Shown here: in pieces, positions 43,426 through 53,509 of the stretch
Layout of the letters: each line of letters opens with the position of its first letter
Numbering within the stretch: the stretch's first letter is position 1
DNA from: CAIUPE01 sp037131735
GTDB taxonomy: Bacteria; Pseudomonadota; Alphaproteobacteria; Rhizobiales; Beijerinckiaceae
Direction of reading: 5' to 3'
NCBI GenBank assembly: GCA_037131735.1
Contig: JBAXQM010000002.1
Span: 1 to 64,000 of the forward strand
DNA length: 64,000 bases
Program-made: the position numbers and the translations under genes
The notes under the pieces: generated by a model
What the model was told of the DNA's origin: nothing
Seen by the model: the letters and a program-made list of their open reading frames with translations, nothing else
Database searches by the model: none

Positions 43426-45810
43426 TTATTCGCCGTAAGGTATCCAGATATTTTTTACCTGCACCGCATGATCAAGCCAGAGCGGCCCTTCTGCAAGCGA
43501 GGCATTCATCCAATCCGTTTCGAATCCATAATCCACAAATGTGCGTTTCAAATTGCCCACGGAAGATTTTTCAACAAATGTGGACAGATCTTTTGATCCG
43601 AACGCCCAGAGCGCATCGACGTCATCATGTTCGGCTAAGGTTTTGGCGAGTGTTATGGACGACCCCGTGACGATATTGATCACACCCGCCGGAACATCCG
43701 ATGTTTCAATGATCTGGTAGAAATCTGTAACCGCAAGCGGCCCGCGTTCGCTGGGCACAACCACAACACGGTTGCCCATGGCAATCAGAGGTGCCACCGC
43801 ACTGATAAAGGCCAAGAGCGGCGCCTCGTCGGGGCAAACCACGCCGACCACACCAATTGCTTCCTTCATCGCGAGGGCCACGCCTCGTAATGGCGGTTGA
43901 TGCACGCTGCCTTCAAATTTATCCGCATAGGCACCATAGGTAAACAGACGTTCAATCGATTGCGACACTTCCTTTTTGGCAAGTGAAGGCGTAACGCCCG
44001 TCATAGCGGCAATGCGATTTGCAAATTCTGTCTCACGCGCAGAGAGATTTTCGGCAAGATAATAAAGAATTTGCGCGCGGTTATGGGACGAGGCTTTCGA
44101 CCACCCCTCCGCCGCACGTGCGGCAGCCACCGCATTGCGGATATCTTTACGATTGCCTTCGCCCACTTCGCCGATCTTCTTGCCCTTCGGTGACAAGATC
44201 ACGCGTGAATAATTGCCATCAGGGCGCGCCTGTTTGCCGCCGACAAAGAGTTTTGCCGTGCGGTCAATACCCGGCTCATCAAAGCCGCCTTTTATTTCAA
44301 TAGGCTCAGCCAGCTTCGCAGAGGCTTTACGCAATTTGCGCTTGGATAGAGCCTTCGGTTTCAAATAAGCAAGCGCGCCTTCGCGTCCACCCTCGCGCCC
44401 GAAGCCTGATTCACGATAGCCGCCAAAGCCGACGCTCGCATCAAAGAGATTTGTCGCATTCACCCAGACGACACCGCATTTCAATTGCGGCGCGATATCG
44501 AGTGCGAGTGCAAGCGTTTCGCTCCATACACTCGCAGCGAGTCCGTAGCGGGTATTATTGGCAAGCGCCACCGCTTCATCCGGTGTACGGAAGGTCATCG
44601 TCACCAAGACCGGTCCAAAAATTTCTTCATTCGCGACGCTTGAAGCGGGAAACACATTGGTGAGCAAGGTTGGTGGATAGAAACAACCGCTTTTCGGCAA
44701 AGCACAGTCCGGCTGAAACAAGGTCGCGCCTTCTTTGATACCTTTTTTGACGAGCGCATCAATGCGGGTGCGTTGTGTGGGGTCGATGATCGCGCCCATA
44801 TCAACGCTTTTGTCGAGCGGATCACCCACGCGCAAATGGGTCATGCGGATTTTGAGTTTTTCAATAAAGCGCGCGGCAATGCCTTCTTGCACCAACAAAC
44901 GCGAACCCGCGCAGCATACCTGTCCCTGATTGAAATAAATGGCATCAATCACGCCTTCTACTGCACCATCAAGATCGGCATCATCAAAAACGATGAAGGG
45001 TGATTTGCCGCCAAGTTCCAATGTGAGTGCTTTGCCTGTGCCCGCTGTCCGCGCGCGCAAAATACGACCAACTTCGGTTGAGCCTGTAAAAGCAATTTTA
45101 TCAACCGGCGCGTCGACCAACGCCGCACCCGTTTCACCATCGCCGGTTACGATGTTGAGAACGCCTTTAGGCAGTCCGGCCTCATGAGCGAGTTCAGCAA
45201 ACAGGAGCGCGGTGAGGGGTGTATACTCTGCCGGCTTCAACACAACGGTATTGCCGAATGCCAAAGCGGGCGCGACTTTCCAGGCGAGCATCAGAAGCGG
45301 GAAATTCCACGGAATAATCTGGCCGGCAACGCCAAGCGCCTCATGATCTGGAAATTCACGATCCATCATCTGCGCCCAACCGGCATGGTGATAGAAATGC
45401 CGCGCGACCAAAGGAATATCGATATCGCGCGTTTCACGAATGGGCTTGCCATTGTCGAGTGACTCGAGCACGGCAAACAAGCGCGCATGGCGTTGCACCA
45501 TGCGTGCAAGAGCATAGAGATGTCGTGCGCGGCCCTTGCCGCCAAGCTTGGCCCATTTGGGTTGCGCGGCACGTGCAGCTTTCACCGCCGCAGCAATATC
45601 AGCCTTCGTGCCTTGTGCGATTAAAGCTAAAAGCTTTCCGGTCGCAGGCTCGCGCGTCTCAAAATTTTTCTTGGCAGATGAGGCCACAAAGCGGCTATCG
45701 ATAAAATGGCCAAAGCCTTTCGCATATTTTTTTAACCACGTGCGGGCTTCCGCATCTGCTTCGGGTGCAGTGCCATAATCCATCGTTTTAAAATAATGCG
45801 CGACGCTCAT
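43426..45810 (-). CDS. Two-domain aldehyde dehydrogenase, ALDH16 type
   Basis: This is a 794-residue protein. Domain 1 (about 30-500) is a complete aldehyde dehydrogenase: IIPWNFPLLMLAWK, LELGGKSP with Glu265, and FNQGQVCCAGSR with catalytic Cys299. Domain 2 (about 505-794) repeats the fold but stops short, keeping IGVVGVVCPDEAPLLAF without the Glu and Cys catalytic segments, so it is a pseudo-domain. This architecture is the ALDH16 family. The ATG is 4 bases after the deoC stop. It may oxidise the acetaldehyde made by DeoC. Confidence 0.92.
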   Translation of the reverse strand: MSVAHYFKTMDYGTAPEADAEARTWLKKYAKGFGHFIDSRFVASSAKKNFETREPATGKLLALIAQGTKADIAAAVKAARAAQPKWAKLGGKGRARHLYALARMVQRHARLFAVLESLDNGKPIRETRDIDIPLVARHFYHHAGWAQMMDREFPDHEALGVAGQIIPWNFPLLMLAWKVAPALAFGNTVVLKPAEYTPLTALLFAELAHEAGLPKGVLNIVTGDGETGAALVDAPVDKIAFTGSTEVGRILRARTAGTGKALTLELGGKSPFIVFDDADLDGAVEGVIDAIYFNQGQVCCAGSRLLVQEGIAARFIEKLKIRMTHLRVGDPLDKSVDMGAIIDPTQRTRIDALVKKGIKEGATLFQPDCALPKSGCFYPPTLLTNVFPASSVANEEIFGPVLVTMTFRTPDEAVALANNTRYGLAASVWSETLALALDIAPQLKCGVVWVNATNLFDASVGFGGYRESGFGREGGREGALAYLKPKALSKRKLRKASAKLAEPIEIKGGFDEPGIDRTAKLFVGGKQARPDGNYSRVILSPKGKKIGEVGEGNRKDIRNAVAAARAAEGWSKASSHNRAQILYYLAENLSARETEFANRIAAMTGVTPSLAKKEVSQSIERLFTYGAYADKFEGSVHQPPLRGVALAMKEAIGVVGVVCPDEAPLLAFISAVAPLIAMGNRVVVVPSERGPLAVTDFYQIIETSDVPAGVINIVTGSSITLAKTLAEHDDVDALWAFGSKDLSTFVEKSSVGNLKRTFVDYGFETDWMNASLAEGPLWLDHAVQVKNIWIPYGE

Positions 45811-45814
45811 GCGA

Positions 45815-46810
45815 TTAACCAACAGGGTGACGATTGAAGGCCGAATAACGGCCTGTGAGGTGATGTTCGAGTTGCCGCTCGATATCGGCTAGAAGACTGG
45901 ACGCACCGACGCGAAAGAGATCGGGTTCAAGCCAGTCGCGACCCAATTCCTCTTTCATCATGATTTGATAATTGAGCACATCTTTTGCGGCTGAAATGCC
46001 GCCCGCCGGCTTGAATCCAACTTTGATATCTGTGTGCTGATGAAATTCACGGATCATGCGCAACATCACCAAGGACACGGGCAGTGTTGCATTGCTTGTT
46101 TCTTTGCCTGTCGATGTTTTGATAAAATCCGCTCCCGCCATCATGCAGACCATAGAGGCCTTGGCGATGTTCTTGAGTGTCTTGATATCGCCCGTCGCGA
46201 GAATCGCTTTGACATGCGCGTCGCCACATGCTTCGCGGAAATCGCGCATCTCGCTATAAAGGGCTTGCCAATTTCCGGTGAGCACATGTTCGCGCGTGAT
46301 TACGATATCAATTTCTTGCGCGCCATCTTTTACTGAGGCTTCGATCTCGCGCAATTTCACATCATGCGGCACAAGCCCTGCCGGAAAGCCCGTTGACACC
46401 GCAGCCACGGGAATGCCCGAGCCTTGCAATGCTTCAACGGCGGTTGCGACAAAGCGATGATACACACAAATGGCGCCCGTTGTGATGTGATGATCCGCCA
46501 TGCCGAGCGCATCAAGCAATTCCGCACGCACGGGCTGCATTGCCTTCGCGCAAAGCCGTTTCAAGCGGCCAGCAGTGTCGTCGCCATTCAAAGTCGTGAG
46601 GTCGATGCAGGTGATGGCTTTTAAAAGCCACGCGGCTTGAGCGTCTTTTTTAACACTGCGGCGGCCGGGCAGGCTGGCGGTGCGTCGCTCGACAGCGGAA
46701 AGGTTAACCCGGATCCCGTCAATCCAATCCGCATCAAAGGGTCTTGGCGCGTTGCGCGCCCCCGTCTTGGGCGGCGAATGAAGTGTATGCAGAGAGGCAG
46801 AGTGTGACAT
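45815..46810 (-). CDS. deoC: Deoxyribose-phosphate aldolase
   Basis: This 331-residue aldolase splits 2-deoxyribose-5-phosphate into glyceraldehyde-3-phosphate and acetaldehyde. The Schiff-base lysine is in DFIKTSTGKE (Lys231), with the second lysine in KVGFKPAGG (Lys267) and the acid in QEIDIVI. It is longer than the 220-260 residue bacterial form and resembles the longer, human-type enzyme with an extra N-terminal 80 residues. An ATG ten codons earlier is possible. It is translated just before the ALDH. Confidence 0.94.
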   Translation of the reverse strand: MSHSASLHTLHSPPKTGARNAPRPFDADWIDGIRVNLSAVERRTASLPGRRSVKKDAQAAWLLKAITCIDLTTLNGDDTAGRLKRLCAKAMQPVRAELLDALGMADHHITTGAICVYHRFVATAVEALQGSGIPVAAVSTGFPAGLVPHDVKLREIEASVKDGAQEIDIVITREHVLTGNWQALYSEMRDFREACGDAHVKAILATGDIKTLKNIAKASMVCMMAGADFIKTSTGKETSNATLPVSLVMLRMIREFHQHTDIKVGFKPAGGISAAKDVLNYQIMMKEELGRDWLEPDLFRVGASSLLADIERQLEHHLTGRYSAFNRHPVG

Positions 46811-46873
46811 GATGCGGGCAACGTTAAGGGCCGTCCGCACCCCTTGTCAATTTACACGTGTTTTCCGTCTTAC

Positions 46874-47518
46874 TTAGACGGTCAGGCGATCATCTACCGC
46901 CATAACGCCCGGCACGCTCCACGCGGCCTTCTCGACAATTTCGCGCTCGCGCCAATCATTGACCTTGCCTTCAAGTCTGACTCCCGAATCCGTAACGGTA
47001 ATTCGGATGGCGTTCGCCTCGACTTCGGCCGAACGTTTCAATGCGTCTTGTATTTTTTGCTTCACATCATTGGGTTGAACACGGGCTTTAATTGTAATCA
47101 GATTGGTGATGCCGTTGACGCCGGAAATCTTGCGCACACCCGACTCAGCCGCCACGCGTTGAAAATGCCATGGCACTTCACCCGAGAGCGTCACCCAACC
47201 GCGCTCCACCTTCACGGTTACTTTGCCGTCAGGCAGGGTCGTATCCCAAGTGATAATATTCACGCAACGGCGGGCGATCTCATCATCATTGATTTTTTTA
47301 TCTGTCGCATAGCGAATTTCTATTTCTTGCGCGATAGCATGTACACCCTTTACGCGGCGCGCGGCACGTTCTGCAGCCATTTTTTCAGCATAACTTGTGA
47401 CATGGCCCGAGAGGGTGACGATGCCATCTTTCGCGGCGACACCAATATTGGAGGCATCAAGCGAAGGCTCGAATTCAAGTTCATCGATGATCAATTGACG
47501 AAGATCGCTATCACTCAT
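46874..47518 (-). CDS. Protein with three BON domains
   Basis: This 214-residue protein is built from three repeats of the BON fold (about residues 3-68, 77-143 and 147-213). Each carries a V-LSG or VRLEG strand pair followed by a helix with A-V-GV. No signal peptide is seen, so it may stay in the cytoplasm, unlike OsmY. BON proteins bind phospholipids or polysaccharides and are often stress-induced. The role is unknown; it is next to the PHA synthase. Confidence 0.9.
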   Translation of the reverse strand: MSDSDLRQLIIDELEFEPSLDASNIGVAAKDGIVTLSGHVTSYAEKMAAERAARRVKGVHAIAQEIEIRYATDKKINDDEIARRCVNIITWDTTLPDGKVTVKVERGWVTLSGEVPWHFQRVAAESGVRKISGVNGITNLITIKARVQPNDVKQKIQDALKRSAEVEANAIRITVTDSGVRLEGKVNDWREREIVEKAAWSVPGVMAVDDRLTV

Positions 47519-47603
47519 GGCGCATGCTCCTCATGGGTTAAGTTTAGAGATGTAAACTTGATAATCGCGCAATGGGTTCTGTGTCGTTGATAAAAATCAA
47601 CAT

Positions 47604-49334
47604 TCATCCATGAACATAGGTTCCGGGCGCGGCTTCAAGTGCGGGATAACCAAGTTCTGCATTATCTTGAGGCGGCGGCATGCCCTGATCAGATGCAAGA
47701 GAATCGAGCCACGAAAACCACGCGGGCCACCATGAACCCTCAACAGGCTGATGCGTTTCGAGCCATGTTTCAGGATCGCTATAGGATGCGTTTTTCTGTT
47801 GTGTCCCTATACGATAATGACGCCCGCTTTGACCCGGCGCGCTGACAATCCCCGCATTATGTCCACCTTTGGCCAAAACAAAAGTAACATCGCTTTCGGC
47901 TGCGAGATTAAGTTTGTAAACAGAATGCCAGGGGGCGACATGGTCCCATTCGGTACCAACGAGAAATATAGGTACCGTGATGTCCCGCAGCGCAACGGGT
48001 TGGTCGCCCACAATCAATTGACCTTCAGCGAGTCGATTTTCGAGGTAAAGCCAACGCAGATATTCGCTATGCATACGATAGGGCATACGCGTCGCATCTT
48101 CTGACCATTGCATCAGATCAGCCGGCTTTTCCCGATCGCCCATGGCATAGTTTGAAATCATCCTTGACCAGATGAGATCGTTCGATCTTAAAATATGAAA
48201 TGTCCCGGCCATCTCATCGGCTTGAAGATAGCCGCGCATCCACATCATATCTTCGATAAGCGCGAGTTGGCTTTCATTGATGAATAGGCGTAATTCACCG
48301 GCTTCATGGAAATCAGTTTGCGACGCGAAGAGACTGAGGCTTTTCAAGCGATGATCGTTATCTCGGCCCATGGCAGCACTCGCAATGGCTGCCAGTGTAC
48401 CGCCAAGACAATAGCCGGTGAGGTGAATCTGAGCGGCGCCCGTAATTGCACATGCGGCATTGATTGCCGTCATAACACCTTGAACGCGATAATCATCGAG
48501 CCCGACATTACGATCTTCCGCACCTGGATTTTTCCATGAAACAACAAATACCGAAAAGCCAGACTCAAGCAGGTTACGAATGAGCGAGTTCGAAGGCGAT
48601 AGATCAAGAATGTAATATTTCATAATCCATGCCGGAACGATCACGACAGGCGTCGTATGAACAGAGGCGGTGCGGGGTTTGTAGTGGATGATTTCGGCGA
48701 TAGGCGTGCGTGCAACAACAACGCCTTCGGTTGTTGCAACATCAATACCAACGCGAAGTCGTCCATCTTCTGGTTTGGAACGCCCAAAGGCCTGCGTGGT
48801 CATGTCATCAATCGCGTTCAACCAGCCATTAAAGAGGTTAAGCCCATGGCTTTCGATGCTACGTTTGAGGATATCGGGATTGGTTAGAAAGTGATTGCTC
48901 GGCGCTATCATGTCGAGTGATTGGCGTGCCAGAAAAGCAATGAGGGCTTGATGCCTTTCGCTTACGCCATGAACTTTGACGGCCTCATCCCAAAATCGCT
49001 GCGCTGCAATGAATTGCCGCGCCAAAGCAGAATAGGGAAGATTTCGCCACGCATCGCTTGCGAAGCGCCGATCATGCGTAAGCGGGAGTGCGCTAGCACC
49101 TTGTGAGCGCACCTCATTTATTGTGAGGTCAAAGCCCCGTAAGCTTTCAAGCGTGGCATATCGCGTTAGCTCAACCATCCGACCGGGTGATGTGAGGAGA
49201 TGCGCCATCCAATCGAGAAGCGCAAGTGAAAGTCCAATCGGCGAGGTGCCGCCTGTTACACGTCCGACAGCGGCATGGAGAATGCGATCAATGACCGCAC
49301 TCTCATTGCCTTCATGCCCAAATGTTTGGGGCAC
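47604..49334 (-). CDS. phaC: Polyhydroxyalkanoate synthase, class I-like
   Basis: This 576-residue alpha/beta hydrolase polymerises hydroxyacyl-CoA into storage polyester granules. The lipase-like box LTGYCLGGTLAA gives Cys309, with Asp464 in GTEWDHVAPW and His492 in KGGHNAG, the full catalytic triad. N-terminal FWDEAVKVHG and the PWW-equivalent region near the end also fit. The GTG start lies 2 bases after the stop of the Spy-like gene, suggesting coupled translation. No phaA/phaB/phasin genes are nearby. Confidence 0.93.
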   Translation of the reverse strand: MPQTFGHEGNESAVIDRILHAAVGRVTGGTSPIGLSLALLDWMAHLLTSPGRMVELTRYATLESLRGFDLTINEVRSQGASALPLTHDRRFASDAWRNLPYSALARQFIAAQRFWDEAVKVHGVSERHQALIAFLARQSLDMIAPSNHFLTNPDILKRSIESHGLNLFNGWLNAIDDMTTQAFGRSKPEDGRLRVGIDVATTEGVVVARTPIAEIIHYKPRTASVHTTPVVIVPAWIMKYYILDLSPSNSLIRNLLESGFSVFVVSWKNPGAEDRNVGLDDYRVQGVMTAINAACAITGAAQIHLTGYCLGGTLAAIASAAMGRDNDHRLKSLSLFASQTDFHEAGELRLFINESQLALIEDMMWMRGYLQADEMAGTFHILRSNDLIWSRMISNYAMGDREKPADLMQWSEDATRMPYRMHSEYLRWLYLENRLAEGQLIVGDQPVALRDITVPIFLVGTEWDHVAPWHSVYKLNLAAESDVTFVLAKGGHNAGIVSAPGQSGRHYRIGTQQKNASYSDPETWLETHQPVEGSWWPAWFSWLDSLASDQGMPPPQDNAELGYPALEAAPGTYVHG

Positions 49335-49336
49335 AA

Positions 49337-49849
49337 TTATTTAGCCCAAGACATTCTGGTGCGCCAATCAGGGGTGATTTCGTCAAGCGTCTTTTTTTGC
49401 TTTTCATCAAGCTGATTGTAAAAGGTTTCAATGGGACCACGAACAGTTTGAATGGCTGCGATCATGGCATTCATATTGGCTTCGGCGACGGTCAAGCGTT
49501 CGAGAGGCGACCAGCGTCCGGTATGAGGCTTTTCGCAAAGCGGTTGTAACTGTGCGAGTGCCGTGTGGAAAGCCATCCTCACTGACTCAAGACTTGGCTT
49601 CTGTGTTTCACTGATTTTTGCCATGCGCTCGACAAGTGTTGAGAAACGGTCAATGTTGCGGGCGCCGGCATCACCACAATATCGATCGGCAGCGCCCCAA
49701 CCGAACCAATTTCGTACTGGACCACCCCACATCATTTCATGGCCGGGACCCCACCCTTCTTCAGCTGCATTTGCTTGCGTTACGGGGGCTGCGGGAAGCA
49801 ATAAGATTGCGACAACGAGGACCTTGCGCAGGGTCAAGGAAGGTGACAT
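49337..49849 (-). CDS. Spy/CpxP-like periplasmic LTxxQ protein
   Basis: This 170-residue protein has a Sec signal (MSPSLTLRKVLVVAILLLPA..., cleavage near ANA at residue 28). The mature part is helical with two LTxxQ-like segments, near LVERMAKISETQKPS and FYNQLDEKQKKTLDE. The family contains envelope chaperones and stress sensors. Five methionines and several Trp/Gly in GPGHEMMWGGPVRNWFGWG could also bind a metal. The last codons run into phaC with a 2-base gap. Confidence 0.85.
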   Translation of the reverse strand: MSPSLTLRKVLVVAILLLPAAPVTQANAAEEGWGPGHEMMWGGPVRNWFGWGAADRYCGDAGARNIDRFSTLVERMAKISETQKPSLESVRMAFHTALAQLQPLCEKPHTGRWSPLERLTVAEANMNAMIAAIQTVRGPIETFYNQLDEKQKKTLDEITPDWRTRMSWAK

Positions 49850-50085
49850 CGAAAATCTCCTGATCGTGAGAGCGTTCTAATGAACAGAGGCTTGATCATG
49901 GCCGGATATGGAAATTCTCGCGTTGATCTCGATCAGTGACTCCCTAAGGACTATTACGAAGGATGCATGAGTTCGCGGCTGCCATTGCTGAGCGAAAGAA
50001 ATCCAAGTCCCTGCCCCCTCTCGACAGTGTTGTGCGAGATATGCGACACGCATTGGATCCGTAACGATCCTTAAGTTGTTTTCCG

Positions 50086-51276
50086 ATGTCGTCTTCGCAT
50101 GAATCTCACGCTGCAGAATCCTTTCCATTCCATGCTGTAACGGCGGGTCTGCTTGCCGCCTTTGTCGGTTGCGCGAGCTCTTTTGCGGTCGTTGTACATG
50201 GATTGAAAGTGGTCGGCGCCAGCGAGGCGGAAGCCACATCTGGCCTAATGGCACTTTCAATCGCGATGGGGCTGGGTGGTATCATTTTGAGTTTAAAAAC
50301 CCGCATGCCGGTAAGCGTGGCGTGGTCCACTCCGGGTGCGGCGCTTCTCGCGACAACCGGTGCCTTACCTGGTGGATTCTCAACGGCAGTTGGCGCCTTT
50401 CTTGTGTCATCCATTCTATTGGTGATCGCGGGTCTGTGGAAACCATTGGGGCGCGCGGTGCGTGCGATCCCATCCGCATTGGCGAATGCGATGCTCGCGG
50501 GCATTCTTCTTCATCTTTGTATCGCACCTGTGACGGCGGTGGCGCAGATGCCTCTAGCTGGTCTAGCGATTGTTGCCGTGTGGGCGCTTGTTGCGCGGAT
50601 TAAACGTGTTCTCGCTGTTCCCGCTGCCGTTCTTGTTCTGATTGGGATTTTGTTTTTCTCCGGCACGGCGCCTGTTTTTGAACTCTCCGCGCTAATACCG
50701 CAGCCAATTTTGGTTGAACCTCAATTTTCGTTGTCGGCAATCATCAGCATCGCCATTCCGCTTTTCATTGTCACGATGGCATCGCAAAATATTCCCGGCA
50801 TTGCCGTTCTCGCAGTGCACAATTATCGGCCCGAACCAGGACCGCTTTTTACGGTCACCGGAATTCTTTCGCTGCTGTCGGCCCCTTTTGGCGGTCACGC
50901 GGTTAATCTTGCCGCCATAACGGCGGCCATTTGCGCGGGGCCTGATTGTCATCCCGACCCCGCCAAACGCTATGTAGCGGGCGTGACGGCCGGAATTGTT
51001 TATGTGTTTTTCGGATTTTTAGCAGACGGAGCAACGGCTCTAATTGCTGTTTCGCCCCCTGTTTTGATCGAGGCGGTCGCGGGTCTTGCGCTTATTGGCG
51101 CATTTGGTGCCGCAATCATGGCGGCTGTGGAAGATCCTCATGAGCGCGAGGCAGCGGTCGCTACATTTCTTGTCGCGGCTTCGGGTTTGACGCTTTTTGG
51201 TATTGGTGGCGCCTTTTGGGGCCTCATCGCAGGCGGATTGCTCCGGGCCCTGCGTCGGTTTGGCACGGCAACCTGA
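50086..51276 (+). CDS. benE: BenE-family (benzoate-type) transporter
   Basis: This 396-residue membrane protein has about 12 hydrophobic segments. Signature stretches TPGAALLATTGALPGGF (about residues 82-98), VTMASQNIPGIAVL and APFGGHAVNLAAITAAICAG are diagnostic for the BenE family. The substrate may be benzoate or another aromatic acid. No benzoate catabolism genes are in the window, so the name is by family only. The 236 bases before it hold no recognised feature. Confidence 0.93.
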   Translation: MSSSHESHAAESFPFHAVTAGLLAAFVGCASSFAVVVHGLKVVGASEAEATSGLMALSIAMGLGGIILSLKTRMPVSVAWSTPGAALLATTGALPGGFSTAVGAFLVSSILLVIAGLWKPLGRAVRAIPSALANAMLAGILLHLCIAPVTAVAQMPLAGLAIVAVWALVARIKRVLAVPAAVLVLIGILFFSGTAPVFELSALIPQPILVEPQFSLSAIISIAIPLFIVTMASQNIPGIAVLAVHNYRPEPGPLFTVTGILSLLSAPFGGHAVNLAAITAAICAGPDCHPDPAKRYVAGVTAGIVYVFFGFLADGATALIAVSPPVLIEAVAGLALIGAFGAAIMAAVEDPHEREAAVATFLVAASGLTLFGIGGAFWGLIAGGLLRALRRFGTAT

Positions 51277-51357
51277 CCCTTCCCTTAAAGCGTGGTAGTT
51301 TTCTTTAGCCGCGCGACAAGCTATCGTGCCACACTTTTTTCCTTACCGGAGCCGATG

Positions 51358-52716
51358 ATGACCGCCAATCCGAATTCACTCGCCGCACGCGATATCGAAT
51401 TTTATTTCCATCCTGTCACGAATGCGCGTCGCCACGAGCAGGTCGGCCCGATGATCATCACGCATGGCAAAGGCATCCACGTCTATGATGATGCGGGTAA
51501 AGAATATATCGAAGCAATGGCCGGTCTCTGGAGTGTCGCAGTAGGATTTGGTGAAGAACGTCTTGCGAAGGCAGCAGCCAAACAAATGAGCGAGCTGCCA
51601 TTTTATCATTCCTTCTCGCACAAATCGCATCCGCAAGCGATCGCGCTTGCCGAGCGTATGGTGAAAATGGCGCCCGGAAAAATGGGTAAGGCGCATTTTA
51701 CCAATTCGGGCTCTGAAGCCAATGACACCGTTGTCAAGATGATTTGGTTTTATAATAATGCACTCGGCCGCCCTGAGAAAAAGAAAATCATCTCGCGGCT
51801 CAAAGGCTATCACGGCATTACACTTGTTTCAGCGAGCCTCACGGGATTGCCAAATAATCATCGTGATTTCGATGTGCCGTTTCCACAATTCAAACATGTG
51901 ACCTGCCCGCATCATTGGCGCTTTGCCGAGCCCGGTGAAAGCGAAGAGGAGTTCGCAACACGGCTTGCGAAGGAGCTCGAAGACAAGATTCTTGCCGAAG
52001 GTCCAGAGACCGTGGCTGCATTTTTCGGCGAGCCTGTGATGGGCGCGGGCGGTGTGTTCATTCCCCCGCGGACCTATTGGCAGAAGATTCAAGCCGTCTG
52101 CCGTAAATATGATGTGTTGATTGTTGCCGATGAGGTTATCAATGGTTTTGGTCGCACAGGCAATGTGTGGGGCTGCGATACTTATGGCATCACGCCCGAT
52201 ATCATGGTGTGCTCGAAACAGATCACATCCTCTTATGTGCCGCTTGCAGCGATCACATTCACCAATGAGTTTTACAATGTGATTGCCGACAATACGGCCA
52301 AGATCGGCACCTTCGGTCATGGCTTTACGACAGCGGGACATCCGTTGGCGATGGCGGTTGCGATGGAAAATCTCGATATCATTGAAGAGCGAGGTTTGAT
52401 GCAGCGCGTGCCACAATTGAGCCCTCGTTTTCTTGAACGAGTTCATTCCTTCAAAGACCATCCGCTTGTTGGTGAAACGCGCGGCGTCGGCATGATTGGC
52501 GCGATTGAACTCGTCTCCGATAAAAAGACGAAAGCGGGCTTTGAAAAGCCAGGCGCAACCGGCTTGAAGCTTGCAGAGCTTTGTCATGAAGAAGGGCTGA
52601 TCATTCGCGCAATTGGCGATATCATCGCCTTCTGTCCGCCGCTGATCATTACCGAAAAGCAGATTGATGATGTTTTCGATCGCTTCGGCCGCGCTCTGAC
52701 GCGATTGACGGCATAA
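51358..52716 (+). CDS. Class III (omega-amino acid type) aminotransferase
   Basis: This is a 452-residue PLP enzyme. Motifs are NSGSEANDTVVKM (phosphate binding), ADEVINGFGRTG, with the PLP-contacting Asp, and the Schiff-base lysine in VCSKQITSSYVPLAA. It most resembles omega-amino acid:pyruvate or putrescine-type aminotransferases. The ATG at 51358 has GGAG 6 bases upstream; another ATG is 3 bases earlier. It runs into an SDR gene 31 bases on. Confidence 0.92.
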   Translation: MTANPNSLAARDIEFYFHPVTNARRHEQVGPMIITHGKGIHVYDDAGKEYIEAMAGLWSVAVGFGEERLAKAAAKQMSELPFYHSFSHKSHPQAIALAERMVKMAPGKMGKAHFTNSGSEANDTVVKMIWFYNNALGRPEKKKIISRLKGYHGITLVSASLTGLPNNHRDFDVPFPQFKHVTCPHHWRFAEPGESEEEFATRLAKELEDKILAEGPETVAAFFGEPVMGAGGVFIPPRTYWQKIQAVCRKYDVLIVADEVINGFGRTGNVWGCDTYGITPDIMVCSKQITSSYVPLAAITFTNEFYNVIADNTAKIGTFGHGFTTAGHPLAMAVAMENLDIIEERGLMQRVPQLSPRFLERVHSFKDHPLVGETRGVGMIGAIELVSDKKTKAGFEKPGATGLKLAELCHEEGLIIRAIGDIIAFCPPLIITEKQIDDVFDRFGRALTRLTA

Positions 52717-52747
52717 AGATCTCACGGCATTTTTTAGACGGGATGAT

Positions 52748-53509
52748 ATGATGAGCGGGCATGGCAAAATTGCGATGATCACCGGTGCGGGTTCGGGCAT
52801 CGGGCGGTCAGTGGCTTTGGCAATGATGAAAGAAGGCTATAGCGTTGTCTTGGCGGGCCGTCGTCAAGACGCGCTTGATGAAACGGTTAAACTTGGATCG
52901 GCTCACGGCGCGCCCGCGCTTGCCGTATCGACGGATCTTGGTGATCCGAAGGCCGTTGCTCACCTCTTTGCGAAAACAAAAGAACGCTTTGGCCGTCTTG
53001 ATGTTTTGTTCAATAATGCGGGCTCTAATGCTCCGCCCATCAATCTTGAAGATCTTACATTTGACCAATGGCAGACAGTGCTCAATGCCAATCTGACATC
53101 GGCTTTTTTGTGCACGCAAGAAGCTTTTCGGATTATGAAGGATCAAAATCCGCGTGGCGGACGTATCATCAATAATGGATCGATTTCTTCACAAACACCG
53201 CGCCCGAATTCTGCGCCCTATACCGCCACCAAACATGCGATCACGGGTCTGACGAAATCCACGGCACTTGATGGTCGTAAATATGATATTGCTTGCGGAC
53301 AGATTGATATTGGCAATGCAGCAACGGACATGACATCGAAAATGAATTCAGGTGTCTTGCAAGCCGATCTGCAAATTCGTGCCGAGCCAACCATGAATGT
53401 CGACTATGTTGCTCAATCGGTCATCTATATGGCGAGCCTTCCGCTTGATGCGAATGTTCTGACCTTGACCGTAATGGCAACGAAAATGCCTCTCGTCGGA
53501 CGCGGCTAA
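52748..53509 (+). CDS. Short-chain dehydrogenase/reductase (SDR)
   Basis: This 253-residue NAD(P) oxidoreductase has the cofactor loop TGAGSGIGRS (residues 12-21), NNAG at 90-93, catalytic Ser in NNGSISSQTP and the YTATK pair (Tyr158, Lys162 approximately). Classical SDR length. The stop overlaps that of the convergent protease gene by 4 bases. The likely partner is the aminotransferase before it; substrate unknown. Confidence 0.92.
   Translation: MMSGHGKIAMITGAGSGIGRSVALAMMKEGYSVVLAGRRQDALDETVKLGSAHGAPALAVSTDLGDPKAVAHLFAKTKERFGRLDVLFNNAGSNAPPINLEDLTFDQWQTVLNANLTSAFLCTQEAFRIMKDQNPRGGRIINNGSISSQTPRPNSAPYTATKHAITGLTKSTALDGRKYDIACGQIDIGNAATDMTSKMNSGVLQADLQIRAEPTMNVDYVAQSVIYMASLPLDANVLTLTVMATKMPLVGRG

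Noticed and set aside
46844..47590. 248-residue open frame on the plus strand
   Set aside because: It is fully antisense to the triple-BON protein, whose repeats are clear; the plus-strand translation shows no family pattern.
51829..52800. 323-residue minus-strand frame
   Set aside because: It lies antisense to the aminotransferase and the SDR start. The aminotransferase motifs settle the strand.
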